The position numbers were made by a program, and so were the translations under genes. The notes beneath the pieces were generated by a model. The model was not told where the DNA came from, ran no database searches, and worked only from the letters and a program-made list of their open reading frames with translations. Positions 1 to 10,291 of a stretch of DNA of 64,000 bases are shown one piece after another; position 1 is the stretch's first letter; each line of letters starts with the position of its first letter. The stretch comes from Mesostigma viride (taxonomy: Eukaryota; Streptophyta; Mesostigmatophyceae; Mesostigmatales; Mesostigmataceae): positions 443,744 through 507,743 of the forward strand of contig RPFO01000002.1 in the NCBI GenBank assembly GCA_009746045.1, given 5' to 3'.

Positions 1-878
1 CTCTGCAGTGACTGACCCCCACCCTGGACGCCTGTCGACCCTGGGACAGAGCCCTGGTCAATGAGCATCTCGTGACTAAAGCTAGCCTCTACAGGGGGTT
101 GGCTCAGCTGGGAGGTTTGCTGGTTAGCTGCCTGTGCCCTGGTGACAGCACCACACTCTACTACAGAAACCATGGCAGCACAAATATCCAGATCCTCGTG
201 AAATGATCCCATCAGATCCCTTCTTCTAGAGAGGGCGTCTGGCACCACATTCTGTGATCCTGGGACATACTGCACAGAGAAAGGATAGAATCCCCCTAGG
301 TACTCCATCCACCCAGCCATCCTCTTACTCATCCTACTCTGTTCTAGCACGTGCACCAAGGGCCTGTGGTCAGTCATCAGGGTGATAGACTCTTGCCCTA
401 GCCCATCTGTAGCACTGCTAGCCACAGAAAACTGAGCTCCCTTCAACAGATGCTCCCACTTGTGACATGCTACCACTAAACCCAGCAACTCCTGCTCATG
501 TACAGGGTAGTTACGTTCAGCTGAGCTCATGGTTTTAGACATGTACTCCACTGGCTGTGGTCCATAGCCATGGTCTTGCATCAGCACAGCACCTATGGCG
601 CCTTGAGAGGCATCCGACCTAACCTGATAAGGTAGATCTGGGTTGGGACCCACTAGCACAGGGGTGGATGTGAGCTTCTGCTTCAACAGGTCAAAGGCCT
701 GCTGACACCTATCTGTCCACTCAAACTGAACATCCTTCTTGACTAACTCAAGCAAGGGGGTGGAGATGGCAGCCATGTCAGGGATAAAACGCCTGTACCA
801 CCCCACCATGCCCAGGAAGGACTTGACATCATGTGCAGACTGCAACACAGGCCACTCAAGGATGGCAGCAATCTTAGC
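1..878 (-). CDS. Ty3/gypsy pol, 3' part (end of RT and RNase H), partial
   Basis: The minus strand is open from the transposon junction to the window edge. It reads the end of a gypsy-type reverse transcriptase (FLGMVGWYRRFIP) followed by RNase H motifs (RSDASQGAIGAVL, LMTDHRPLVHVL, VPDALSR). It has no start codon because it continues the pol fragment at 10292-11929. Removing the inserted element and one copy of its target duplication joins the two pieces in the same frame (...MTPDN then AKIAAILEWP). Integrase and the 3' LTR should lie beyond base 1. RNase H degrades the RNA strand of the element's RNA/DNA hybrid during replication. The fragment is not frameshifted within what is visible, so the retrotransposon was probably intact before the insertion. 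Confidence 0.88.
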
Positions 879-886
879 ATTGTCAG
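879..886. repeat. 8-bp target site duplication ATTGTCAG, left copy
   Basis: ATTGTCAG stands directly outside the left terminal inverted repeat of the hAT-like element and is repeated exactly at 10284-10291. In the undisrupted pol gene it occurs once. Confidence 0.9.
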
Positions 887-896
887 CAGAGTGCAA

Positions 897-970
897 TCGT
901 ACGTTATACGCGTTATACGGTCACGGTGGAGTATAATGTATAATACGGTATAATACGGTATTATACGTTT
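897..970. repeat. Left subterminal CGTATAATACGG-type repeat block
   Basis: Degenerate words of the form TATACG, TATAATACGG and TATTATACG are packed just inside the left inverted repeat. The same words recur at 2345-2402 and inside the right end. They are probably transposase-binding repeats of the hAT-like element. Confidence 0.65.
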
Positions 971-3300
971 TCGTACGGACACACTCAGAATACTCTGATT
1001 TTACACATTTTAAGACACCCACCATCAATCCACATGTTTTTAACACTGTTTTGGACATAATCCAAGGTTGCCCTACCCTCGGCTATACTCTATACGGTGG
1101 ATATTGTGGACACGATCGATATATTGCATGTAATACTGAGAATGTAAACGTGCGCATGCATAATTGTGTGTATGTGTATAACTGTATATATGTGGCTTTA
1201 TATTGGTTATGTTTACTTGGGTGCCTTCACTTTGATGCAAGTAATTATATATGGTAAAAAGGCCAGCAATAACTAGGGGACCGTGCAGTGGGCCAGCAAG
1301 GGGCCAACATGTTAAACATGGCTAAACAGGTGGGGATGTGATAATAAGTAACTCACATATTCTCACCTTCCATACAACAACCTTGTTTTCCAGCAGGCTG
1401 AAGAGCATGACAGGCGTCTATGAGCTCGCCAGCTCCTTGCAACGGTGATGCCGCTCCCAGGCAGCTAGGGTCCTTGACTACGCAATATAGAATGTCTACC
1501 GTGTGAAAACCTCCATACAGGAAGCGTAGCAAAGCCAGATAACTGCCCGATCAATTCTGGGTAGCTTTAGGAAGCATGGCATACGCAGCGTAAGGAAAAC
1601 CATTGAAAGCTGCGGAAAATCTGATAGCACAACTGCAACAAGTGGAGAACAAAATAGCAAGAAAAGCCCAGAAACGGCGCAAAAAGTTTCATGCCAGGTT
1701 CATTAAGAGCGCAAACAGACTGGGCGGTGACATGCGGCAAATCAACGTACCACGGCCGGCATTATTTCCTACCCAGGCGCGCAAGAAAAGCCAGCCAGCC
1801 ATGGATGGATTAACCGCGGATCGCGCAGGCCTGAACGAAATCATTTTAGAAATGACAGGAAATGGCCGCAGATCGAAGATGCTTAGGTTATTTTCATGGT
1901 GTCCGTTACTAAACGGCTCTTGCTGCATCAAAATAACCCACGAATATCGAGTTCTACCGTCGCAGGCACACATGCTAGATTATTCATCGCGGCCAAATTG
2001 TTGGATGAGACCCCCGTGCAAATCTGTAACAACAAAGGCAGCGAATTTGCAAATAGTGCAGATCTTGCTATGAAACATCATAATAGAACATCACTTTTAA
2101 CCATCGGCTTAATTTTTTCGCCTGTCGCCCGCCGGATTAGCCATATTTTAACGGAACGCACGTCGCCATGGCCACCTCCGCACGGTGCGCGCACTGTGCA
2201 CCACAATGTCAAAATAAGATCGCGTCGAATTGTGAAAGTTCAGACGGGTCAGTACTTATAGTAGAGATACGAAATCTGTGGCTTCAAATCGTTGCCCTGT
2301 CGTTCTGGCATCCTAGCCGCGCAAAACGTAAAAAAAACGCGGAAAACACGGCATCATACGGTATAATACGGTATTATACGTCATTATACGCTAAAACGTA
2401 TTAGGGTGGTTTTACCGGATTAGGATACATTTGCACGGCTTCAAATGTATCCTAAATGCACCATTGGCAAACATGGTTTCTGGACATGGTCGATATCATT
2501 AATATGTTTGGCAAGCATAATATGATCATGCTTGCCAAAGATGTTGTCTCTTTTCATATTTCACACATATATTATCGGCCTCGGCGTGCCATGCTTCCAC
2601 GTTTGTTGTCTCTTTTCATATATTGTGAATATGATCAATAAAATTCCAAACATGACCATGTTGGAGACTTCAAGTGGAGCATCATGATTACTGTTTTCAC
2701 TATTACGTAACCCATGGTTCATGTTAACATGGCATAATGAGCAATCCTATTGACCCCATGACTAATGGTGAAGTTAATAAAGTTACATCGTGGCACGTCA
2801 CTATAGCATCAAGTTGCATCATTGTGCATAAAGTAGTTTAGCACTGAGTTGGCATGCCAACACCAGGTACACTAAATAAATTAAAACCAGAATTGATAAA
2901 CAACCCAGTATCCAAATACAGTATCCATATATATGCAGGTCGTACTACAGGTACAGCCACGGCTGCCACGCGGCTTCTGCAGCGATCACGCTCTTTCTCC
3001 TAGACAATTGCTCTACTGGTCCCTACAGGTCGGTCGACTTGGACCATGATGCGTCAAGAACAGTTAATTGACCGACTTAAACAAGATGTTTGTCTACATG
3101 CAGCTGTCTGCACCTAACTAACGCGAAACCGCGTGCTACCAAATATAGGGGCAAATGCATGAGTAACACATGTCAACGCACAACCGGTGGAAATCACGCG
3201 ATACCAACCGCGGCAACAGTGGTGTGAACATAGCGGGCACTGACATGCAAAAAAGCACCAGCAGCGGCATCAGTAGCAAATTGTAGTAGCGGAACAATAG
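971..3300. other. AT-richer interior of the hAT-like element, no supported gene
   Basis: The only sizeable ORF is a 156-codon plus-strand frame at 1603-2073. It begins at TTG, is lysine/arginine-rich at its start and matches no family I know. No transposase motif is visible. An internal copy of the subterminal TATACG block lies at 2345-2402. Confidence 0.5.
2345..2402. repeat. Internal copy of the TATACG subterminal block
   Basis: This is a cluster of CATACGGTATAATACGG-like words matching the two terminal blocks. It may mark the former end of a shorter related element or an internal binding cluster. Confidence 0.5.
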
Positions 3301-3705
3301 CCACTACATCAATGCAACAACACATCAGCCCAGCAACACAGCAGCAGCATGACCGTAGCACAGCAGCAGCACAACTGTAGCACATCAACACGGCCGCATA
3401 GCAGGAGCACAAGTCAGCGCAGCAGCAACTTAGTATGCCGATTCCTGAATTTCCTATCAGTGGACTATAGTCCATTGATAGGAAATTCACTAATAGGCAG
3501 TACTAGCTCAGCAGCACGGCAGCAATGCAGCAGTGCATCAACACAGCAGCACGACAGCAATACATCAGCGGCACGGCAGCAATGCAGCAACACATCAGCA
3601 CAATAGCACAGCAGCAGTACGGCAGCAATGCAGCAGCAATAGCATGGCAGCACAGCAGCAGCAGCAGCACATGAGCAGCTCAATGACAACAACGCTGCTT
3701 GCGCT

Positions 3706-5263
3706 TCAGCAGTCGTCGTCGTCGTCATCGTCATCGGCAAGGATGAGCGCTCGCTTCCGACGCCGGGAGGCGCCTGCGTTGTTGTTCTCCGCCACAACGT
3801 CGCTGGGTGGAACCATCTCGCGCAATCGAGCCTCGGCCAGGGTGATATCCGGCGCTTGCAACGCAGGGACGACCACACCGGGGCACCCGCAGATCTGTGC
3901 CTCCAGCTCGTGGAGAGGCACGCAAGAAACCGCGTCCTCCTCCCAACGGGCACCCCAGTACATGGCTACCATGTCGTTTTGCGTGTCGACAACAGCGACA
4001 CGACCATGGTACCTGCCGTCCCGGCTTTCGGTGCGACCGTCCGCGGATGTCACACGCTCCGACGCCCAATGACACACGACTTGCCCTACGAGGTTGCGGC
4101 TGCCACTCTTGACCTGCAGCGTTACGCCTTCCCAGCATGCCTTCGCCATGCCGACGATGCCCTTCGAGCATTCAGCATCTTGCCACTTCACGACCGGGTG
4201 TTCCGCGTCATAGGGCACCTCCTTCAGCGCCTTTAGGCACTCCTTGGTGAGCTTTTCGTTCGCACCCAAGGAGACTCCATGGGGCGGCTGACCTCGCTTG
4301 CCCACCACTTGTGTCAAGACGAGGTCTGAGGCGGTGATGATCACCGTGTGCGCCGCAGTGGTTGGCGGATGGGGCCATTGCGCAATGTCTGTATTCCACG
4401 GGTGCCACGTGTCATGCAAATGCTTAGCGCGGTATACAAAGAGCTCAATAGAAGGTTGGCCGCCATCCTCCTTCGCAACCACCTCCTTGATGATGCCAAC
4501 GAGGACTGGAGTCCACGTGAGCTTCGAGTTGCAGAGAATACCAGCTGAAGGGTGCCAGTATAGAACAGCGGAGCCTTTCTCAACGCCTTGCATGCGCTTC
4601 AAGTAAGCGACCTTGGCTGCCATGGCCCTGTCTTCTGCCGCCCATTCCTGCTGTGTGTGGCCATCATGACGAACTCGGTCTACCAGCGGGGTGACGCGCA
4701 CCGCCTCTGCGTCGACCAACGCCATGAAGTGCTCTTCTTGCGTCGGTGGTGGTTCAGGCGCTGCATCGTGCTCACGCAGGGCGGAGATGTCCGCGCGAGA
4801 TGGCCACGGCAAAGGGCGCCACTCCTCAGGCACCTCCTCAGGGGCATGTGGGACTTGACTTGCGAAAAAAGGCCTTGTTTGGCTTGATGGTGTCGGGCGG
4901 AAAGTACCACTGCCAGATGCCATGGGGCAACTTCTCGACCCTTGTTTTGATCGACTCCAGCTCCTTCCCCAGAAACTCCATGTTCAATGGTGCGAAGGCT
5001 GGGGTGTCCTGCAACATCGGAATGCGGTCTGGATCCACAAGTCGGACGCCAAACAGCGGCCGCCCCTCCGCATCAAACCTGTATGGCTGTGTCATCGCCT
5101 TCCCGCACCGTGGCGCGCCTTCCTGTCGAGTCCCCGCGGGCTGCCACGGCGTCTTTTGGGACTCCGTGGTCCGGTAGGACAACCAGGTCTCTGTGTTGCC
5201 CTGTACCTGGAAGAAGACGGCGTGGTGCACCTTCATTGAGCGACCGCGTTTTTCAGGCACCGG
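3706..5263 (-). CDS. Unknown hAT-borne protein with two Tudor/BAH-like stretches and an acidic tail, one apparent frameshift
   Basis: I do not recognise the family. The upstream frame (about 5263-4850) reads VPEKRGRSMKVHHAVFF, then a basic/acidic segment ending in IWQWYFPPDTIKPNKAFF. It then meets a stop near 4840. The downstream frame (4923-3706) carries on with PHAPEEVPEEWRPLP and runs about 400 codons. The switch falls near a run of six T/A at about 4863-4870, which suggests a one-base indel. Two similar modules contain aromatic/acidic Tudor-like cores (VLYWHPSAGILC near the start, VAMYWGARWEEDAV near the end). The C-terminus is a run of about eight aspartates. Upstream the frame enters the GC-rich minisatellite, where the true start is lost. 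It may be a cargo gene or part of the transposon's own machinery. Confidence 0.5.
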
Positions 5264-5269
5264 CTGTGC

Positions 5270-6245
5270 CGCTCCGCCGCTCCGCCGCTCCGCCGCCCGC
5301 CGGCTGCGCCGCCGGCCCGCCGCGCGCCGGCTGCCCCGCCCCGTAGCCCGTCGACAGGCTGCCCCGCCCCGCCGCATGCCAGCTGCGCCGGCCCGCCGCC
5401 CACGCGCGCCGGCAGCGCCGTTGGCCCCCCGCGCGCCGACGGCCCTGCCCCGCCGCCCGTTGACAGCCCCGCCCCGCCGCATGCCAGCTGCGCCGGCCCG
5501 CCGCCCATGCGCGCCGGCAGCGCCGCTGGCCCCCGCGCGCCGACGGCCCTGCCCCGCCGCCCGTCGACTGCCCCGCCCCGCCGCCCGTCGACAGCCCTGC
5601 CCCGCCGCATGCAGGCTGCGCCGCCGCTGCCACCTCGCTGCGCGCTGGCTGCGCCACCTCGCCGCCCGCCGACGGCGCCGCCCCGCCGCGCACCGGCTGC
5701 CCCGCCCCGCCGCCTGTCGACTGCCCCGCCCCGCCGCATGCCAGCTGCGCCGGCCCGCCGCCCACGCGCGCCGGCAGCGCCGCTGGCCCCCCGCGCGCTG
5801 ACGGCCCTGCCCCGCCGCCCGTCGACTGCCCCGCCCCGCCGCCCGTCGACAGCCCCGACCCACCGCATGCCAGGTGCGCCGGCCCGCCGCCCGCGCGCGC
5901 CGGCAGCGCCGCTGGCCCCCCGCGCGCCGACGGCCCTGCCCCGCCGCCCGTCAACAGCCCTGCCCCGACGCCCGTCGACAGCCCCGCCCCGCCGCATGCC
6001 AGCTGCGCCGGCCCGCTGCCCACGCGCGCCGGCAGCGCCGCTGGCCCTGCCCCGCCGCCCGTCGACTGCCCCGCCCCGCCGCCCGTCGACAGCCCTGCCC
6101 CGCCGCATGCCAGGTGCGCCGGCCCGCCGCCCGCGCGCACCGGCAGCGCCGCTGGCCCCCCGCGCGCCGACGGCCCTGCCCCGCCGCCCGTCGACAGCCC
6201 CGCCCCGCCGCATGCCAGCTGCGCCGGCCGGCCGCCCATGCGCGC
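5270..6245. repeat. GC-rich minisatellite (CCGCCC/GCGCCGG units)
   Basis: About 1 kb of tandem, nested units is built from CCCCGCCGCCCGTCGAC, GCGCCGGCAGCGCC and CCGCATGCCAGCTGCGCC blocks, with variable numbers of sub-blocks per unit. All six frames are open for long stretches only because the sequence is GC-rich and periodic. The proline/arginine/alanine ORFs here should not be read as genes. Confidence 0.9.
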
Positions 6246-6299
6246 CATGCGCTTCGCAGGTCCATTGGGATCATGAGGCCTGCGCAGAATCTCACCTCG

Positions 6300-7340
6300 G
6301 AGGCCCGTGCTACTTCTAGTAAGATGCTTGCATTTTCAATGCGTCACCTATATGCAGGCATAGAGGGTGGTACATGGCGCTAGACTCATCAAGGGATAGG
6401 AGCCATGCCCTCAGCAATTACTCACCTCCTGGCCCTTGCTGTTGCGGTCTCGGATGAAGATGATGGTCTACACGCCGCCGCATGCAAACAAGGAATGAGA
6501 GACAAAGCCGTGCGAGGCCAATATGGGCACAGTGAGAGAAACAAGTCGACGCGAACCTACATCACGAGTGTCAGCGAAGGGGACCCATGGGAGAAGTCTC
6601 CCTCCCATGGTATCATTCACGGACACACGCAGCGGCCATGGGAACAGCCAAAACAGCAGGTTCACACACGCAAGGGCAACGACCTGCAGTGCCTGACCAG
6701 CATGTCGGTCAGTTGTGATTGGCAAGGCAGAGCCACACACACCAGGTACACGCTGCATGGGCAGGGAAGACGCTCTTACATGAGAAAAAGCGAGGAAACG
6801 TGCGCGAGAAGGATATTAAGAGCGATCCGCGCTAGAAGGATGCTACAATAGCATCATATATTCAAGAATTAGCAAAGAAAGATGTAGAAAAGAGACAAAA
6901 GAAAGAAATACGAGAGAAAGCAAAGACAGGGAGCTGCCAAACAGGGCAGACAAAAGGTTACGAGCGGCAAGAGTTGTGAACGCTGCACTTGATTGCTTTC
7001 TCTGACTTGTCAACTGCGAAGAGTGACTGACTTACCTCTCTGGAAATGGTATGCTCAGCATCCCATGGTAATGAAATGGTGAGCTATGCTGTCAGACATG
7101 CCTATATAACATAGCTACCCTAGGGTCCTAATACAAAACTAGAAATCAAACCATACCGTGAGTTTCCCGGCTCGCACGGCCTCCTCCCTTTGTGCCGACG
7201 CCTGCAAACACAACGGGCCGTGGAGGAGGGTGGAAAGGTGGGCAAGTGTGGAGGAGTTTGGGGGGGACCGGGTTGAGCAGCGGTGGGGGAAAGATGTGCC
7301 GGTCATGATGTTGTCAACTACAGCTGTTGTATCGTGATTC
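6300..7340. other. No gene recognised
   Basis: Interior of the hAT-like element between the GC minisatellite and the 85-bp repeats. Only short overlapping frames without motifs are present. Confidence 0.5.
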
Positions 7341-7650
7341 ACCTTCAATAAGTCTACTGTTCTACATCCGGTGGTGGATGGACACAAGCAATAAAGGCCC
7401 CGCCCACAACTCAGATTTCTTTAGAAAATCTACTGATCTACATTCGATGGCGCCTTCACAGAAGCAGGAAACTCCGCCCACCGGTCAAATGTGACGCCCA
7501 ACAAAGCCCCAACTTATTTCTTCAAGAAGTATACTGTTTTACATCCGGTAGTGCTTGGACAGAAGCAATATGTAAAGCCCGCCCACAAATCGGATTTCTT
7601 TACGAAAAACCTGTTTTACATTCGATGGGGTCTTGACAGATTCAAGCAGC
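7340..7650 (+). repeat. Degenerate tandem repeat, about four units of roughly 85 bp
   Basis: Each unit carries a version of ATTTCTTTA..., then CTACTGTTCTACATCCGGTG, then a GACAGAAGCAA segment and CCCGCCCACA. Units are about 70-80 percent alike by eye. Confidence 0.7.
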
Positions 7651-7734
7651 AATACTCGTTTCTACCTGCGTGCGACTGCAGCGGCCGAGTGCTGCAACTT
7701 GCCTTCACGTCCCAGTCTTCACGTGTCAGTCCTG

Positions 7735-9100
7735 GTCTTCACGTCTTCACGTCTTCACGTCTTCACGTCTTCACGTCTTCACGTCTTCACGTCTTCACGT
7801 CTTCACGACTTCACCTGAACTTGCGGCGTATCGTATCTTTGATACCTTGCATGCACGTCTTCACGTCTTCACGTCTTCACCGCGTCTTCACCTGTCTTCA
7901 CCACGTCTTCACGTCTTCGCGTCTTCACGTCTTCACGGCTTCACCTGAACACCTGAACTTCACCTGAACTTGCCGTATCGTGTCTTCACGTCTTCACGTC
8001 TTCACGTCTTCACGTCTTCACCGCGTCTTCACCTGTCTTCACCACGTCTTCACGGCTTCACGGCTTCACGTCTTCACGGCTTCACCTGAACACCTGAACT
8101 TCACCTGAACTTGCCGTATCGTGTCTTCACGTCTTCACGTCTTCACGTCTTCACGTCTTCACGTCTTCACCGCGTCTTCACCTGTCTTCACCACGTCTTC
8201 ACGTCTTCGCGTCTTCACGTCTTCACGGCTTCACCTGAACACCTGAACTTCACCTGAACTTGCCGTATCGTGTCTTCACGTCTTCACGTCTTCACGTCTT
8301 CACGTCTTCACCGCGTCTTCACCTGTCTTCACCACGTCTTCACGGCTTCACGGCTTCACGTCTTCACGGCTTCACCTGAACACCTGAACTTCACCTGAAC
8401 TTGCCGTATCGTGTCTTCACGTCTTCACGTCTTCACGTCTTCACGTCTTCACGTCTTCACCGCGTCTTCACCTGTCTTCACCACGTCTTCACGTCTTCGC
8501 GTCTTCACGGCTTCACGGCTTCACCTGAACACCTGAACTTCACCTGAACTTGCCGTATCGTGTCTTCACGTCTTCACGTCTTCACGTCTTCACGTCTTCA
8601 CGTCTTCACCGCGTCTTCACCTGTCTTCACCACGTCTTCACGGCTTCACGGCTTCACGTCTTCACGGCTTCACCTGAACACCTGAACTTCACCTGAACTT
8701 GCCGTATCGTGTCTTCACGTCTTCACGTCTTCACGTCTTCACGTCTTCACGTCTTCACCGCGTCTTCACCTGTCTTCACCACGTCTTCACGGCCTCACGG
8801 CTTCACGTCTTCACGGCTTCACCTGAACACCTGAACTTCACCTGAACTTGCCGTATCGTGTCTTCACGTCTTCACGTCTTCACGTCTTCACGTCTTCACG
8901 TCTTCACCGCGTCTTCACCTGTCTTCACCACGTCTTCACGGCTTCACGGCTTCACGTCTTCACGGCTTCACCTGAACACCTGAACTTCACCTGAACTTGC
9001 CGTATCGTGTCTTCACGTCTTCACGTCTTCACGTCTTCACGTCTTCACCGCGTCTTCACCTGTCTTCACCACGTCTTCACGGCTTCACCTGAACACCTGA
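7735..9100 (+). repeat. Higher-order satellite built from an 8-bp GTCTTCAC unit
   Basis: The basic word GTCTTCAC is repeated and interrupted by CCGCGTC, CACCTGTC, GGCTTCAC and an ACCTGAACACCTGAAC segment ending in TTGCCGTATCG. That marker recurs at about 7971, 8112, 8261, 8402, 8551, 8700, 8849 and 8998. The higher-order unit is therefore 141 or 149 bp, differing by one 8-bp word. Confidence 0.93.
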
Positions 9101-9269
9101 ACTTTGCGTATCGTATCTTTCATACATTGCATCATTTGCATGCCTTGGAGCTGCACGTCTTCAAGCAGTGTCACCCAGTTCCCGCTTGATTCAAATGCAC
9201 TTCGCGCTTGAATTCGTGACTTCGCCCCGCTCAAGGTGGAAAGAATGATGGGCACTAGCCACGGGAACT

Positions 9270-9617
9270 ATGCCCGATGCTGATAGCCGAAGCGATGACA
9301 TGGACGAATTGATTGATTTGTGTTATGCCGGGGACGATTGTAGAAAATGGGTGCTAGGAAAGAAATCTGGTGCCATGAAAGTAGATTTTTTGGCCGGTGC
9401 AAACCACCAATGCGCCGGCCGATGTGGCAAGGTCCTGCACGGCAGCCAGAGCGCACCCAGCCAGAGCGTACCCAGCCGCTGCCGCCGCCGACCCCCGTAC
9501 TGGTGGGCGTGGAACAGACGATGAGAGAGATGCAACGAGCTATGGAGAACCAAAGCAAGAAGGTTGAAGAGCTTGGTTTGCAGCTGCGTCAAGAGGTGCA
9601 GAAACAAGTGGTCCAGC

Positions 9618-9656
<39 letters not shown>

Positions 9657-9693
9657 TGCAGCAGCAACTGCAGCAGCAACTGCAGCAACAACT

Positions 9694-9753
<60 letters not shown>

Positions 9754-9889
9754 CTTCAGTTCCCGCAGGCAGCGTCGGCAATGTCGCAGTTTCCACAGGC
9801 ATTGTCGGCACTGCAGCAGTTTTCGCAGGGACCGTCGGCAGCAGAGCAGTTCCCGCAGGGATCATCGGTGGTGCAGCAGTTCTTTGTGA
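9270..9889 (+). CDS. Polyglutamine coiled-coil ORF, probably one gene in two frames
   Basis: The frame from 9270 gives an acidic N-terminus (MPDADSRSDDMDELIDL). A second frame open from 9347 gives EQTMREMQRAMENQSKKVEEL, a clear heptad-like coiled coil. A CAG-encoded polyglutamine run and a Q/H/R-rich tail follow. The two frames would join somewhere at 9420-9480, by a short intron or an indel that I cannot resolve. It lies near the right end of the hAT-like element. No enzymatic motif is visible, and it could be an accessory DNA-binding protein of the transposon or noise stabilised by the repeat. Confidence 0.35.
9622..9752 (+). repeat. CAG trinucleotide repeat with CAA/CTG interruptions
   Basis: About 40 near-uninterrupted CAG-type triplets, broken by four CAACTG blocks. 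They read as polyglutamine in the coiled-coil frame. Confidence 0.95.
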
Positions 9890-9989
9890 GTCATTCGTGT
9901 AGTGTTGAGTGGGTGGGGTGGGGGGGTGTGTGTGGGGGGGGGGGTGTAGGGGGGGTTTGACTGTGTGACTGCGTGGCTGCTTGGCTGGA

Positions 9990-10196
9990 AAGGAGGGTGC
10001 GTGGCTGTGTGGCTGCGTGGCTGCGCTGCTGCGTGGCTGCGTGGCTGCGTGGCTGCGTGGCTGCGCTGCTGCGTGGCTGCGTGGCTGCGTGGCTGTGTGG
10101 CTGCGTGGCTGCGCTGCTGCGTGGCTGCGTGGCTGCGCTGCTGCGTGGCTGCGTGGCTGGAAAGGAGGGTGCGTGGCTGTGTGGCTGCGTGGCTAA
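9990..10196 (+). repeat. GTGGCTGC / GCTGCTGC tandem repeat
   Basis: Octamer-based array of GTGGCTGC with periodic GCTGCTGC variants. It is bounded by two copies of GGCTGGAAAGGAGGGTGCGTG at about 9980 and 10157, so the block itself may be a larger duplication. Confidence 0.9.
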
Positions 10197-10199
10197 TAT

Positions 10200-10270
10200 A
10201 ACGTATGAATCATACGCTCAAAGCCAGCGTATTACGTATTATACCGTATTATACCGTATTATACGGCGTA
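10200..10270. repeat. Right subterminal TATACGG-type repeat block
   Basis: ATTATACCGTATTATACC-type words just inside the right inverted repeat mirror the left block at 897-970. Confidence 0.65.
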
Positions 10271-10283
10271 TGATTGCACTCTG

Positions 10284-10291
10284 ATTGTCAG
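10284..10291. repeat. 8-bp target site duplication ATTGTCAG, right copy
   Basis: Exact copy of 879-886, immediately outside the right terminal inverted repeat. Confidence 0.9.

Larger units (their letters stand above)
887..10283. mobile_element. hAT-like DNA transposon nested in the gypsy pol gene
   Basis: The left end begins CAGAGTGCAATCGTACG. The right end, reverse-complemented, begins CAGAGTGCAATCATACG (16 of 17 match). Both ends are flanked by the 8-bp duplication ATTGTCAG. A CAG-type inverted repeat with an 8-bp duplication is characteristic of the hAT superfamily. Subterminal blocks rich in CGTATAATACGG-type words follow each end, as hAT transposases often require. The 9.4 kb interior holds an unknown minus-strand gene, a polyglutamine coiled-coil ORF and several minisatellites. 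I saw no recognisable hAT transposase or hATC dimerisation domain, so this copy looks non-autonomous, or its transposase is too intron-rich to read by eye. The class is inferred from termini only. Confidence 0.82.

Noticed and set aside
5233-6319. Long Pro/Arg/Ala and Gly/Arg-rich ORFs on both strands
   Set aside because: They come from the GC-rich minisatellite, which is open in several frames at once.
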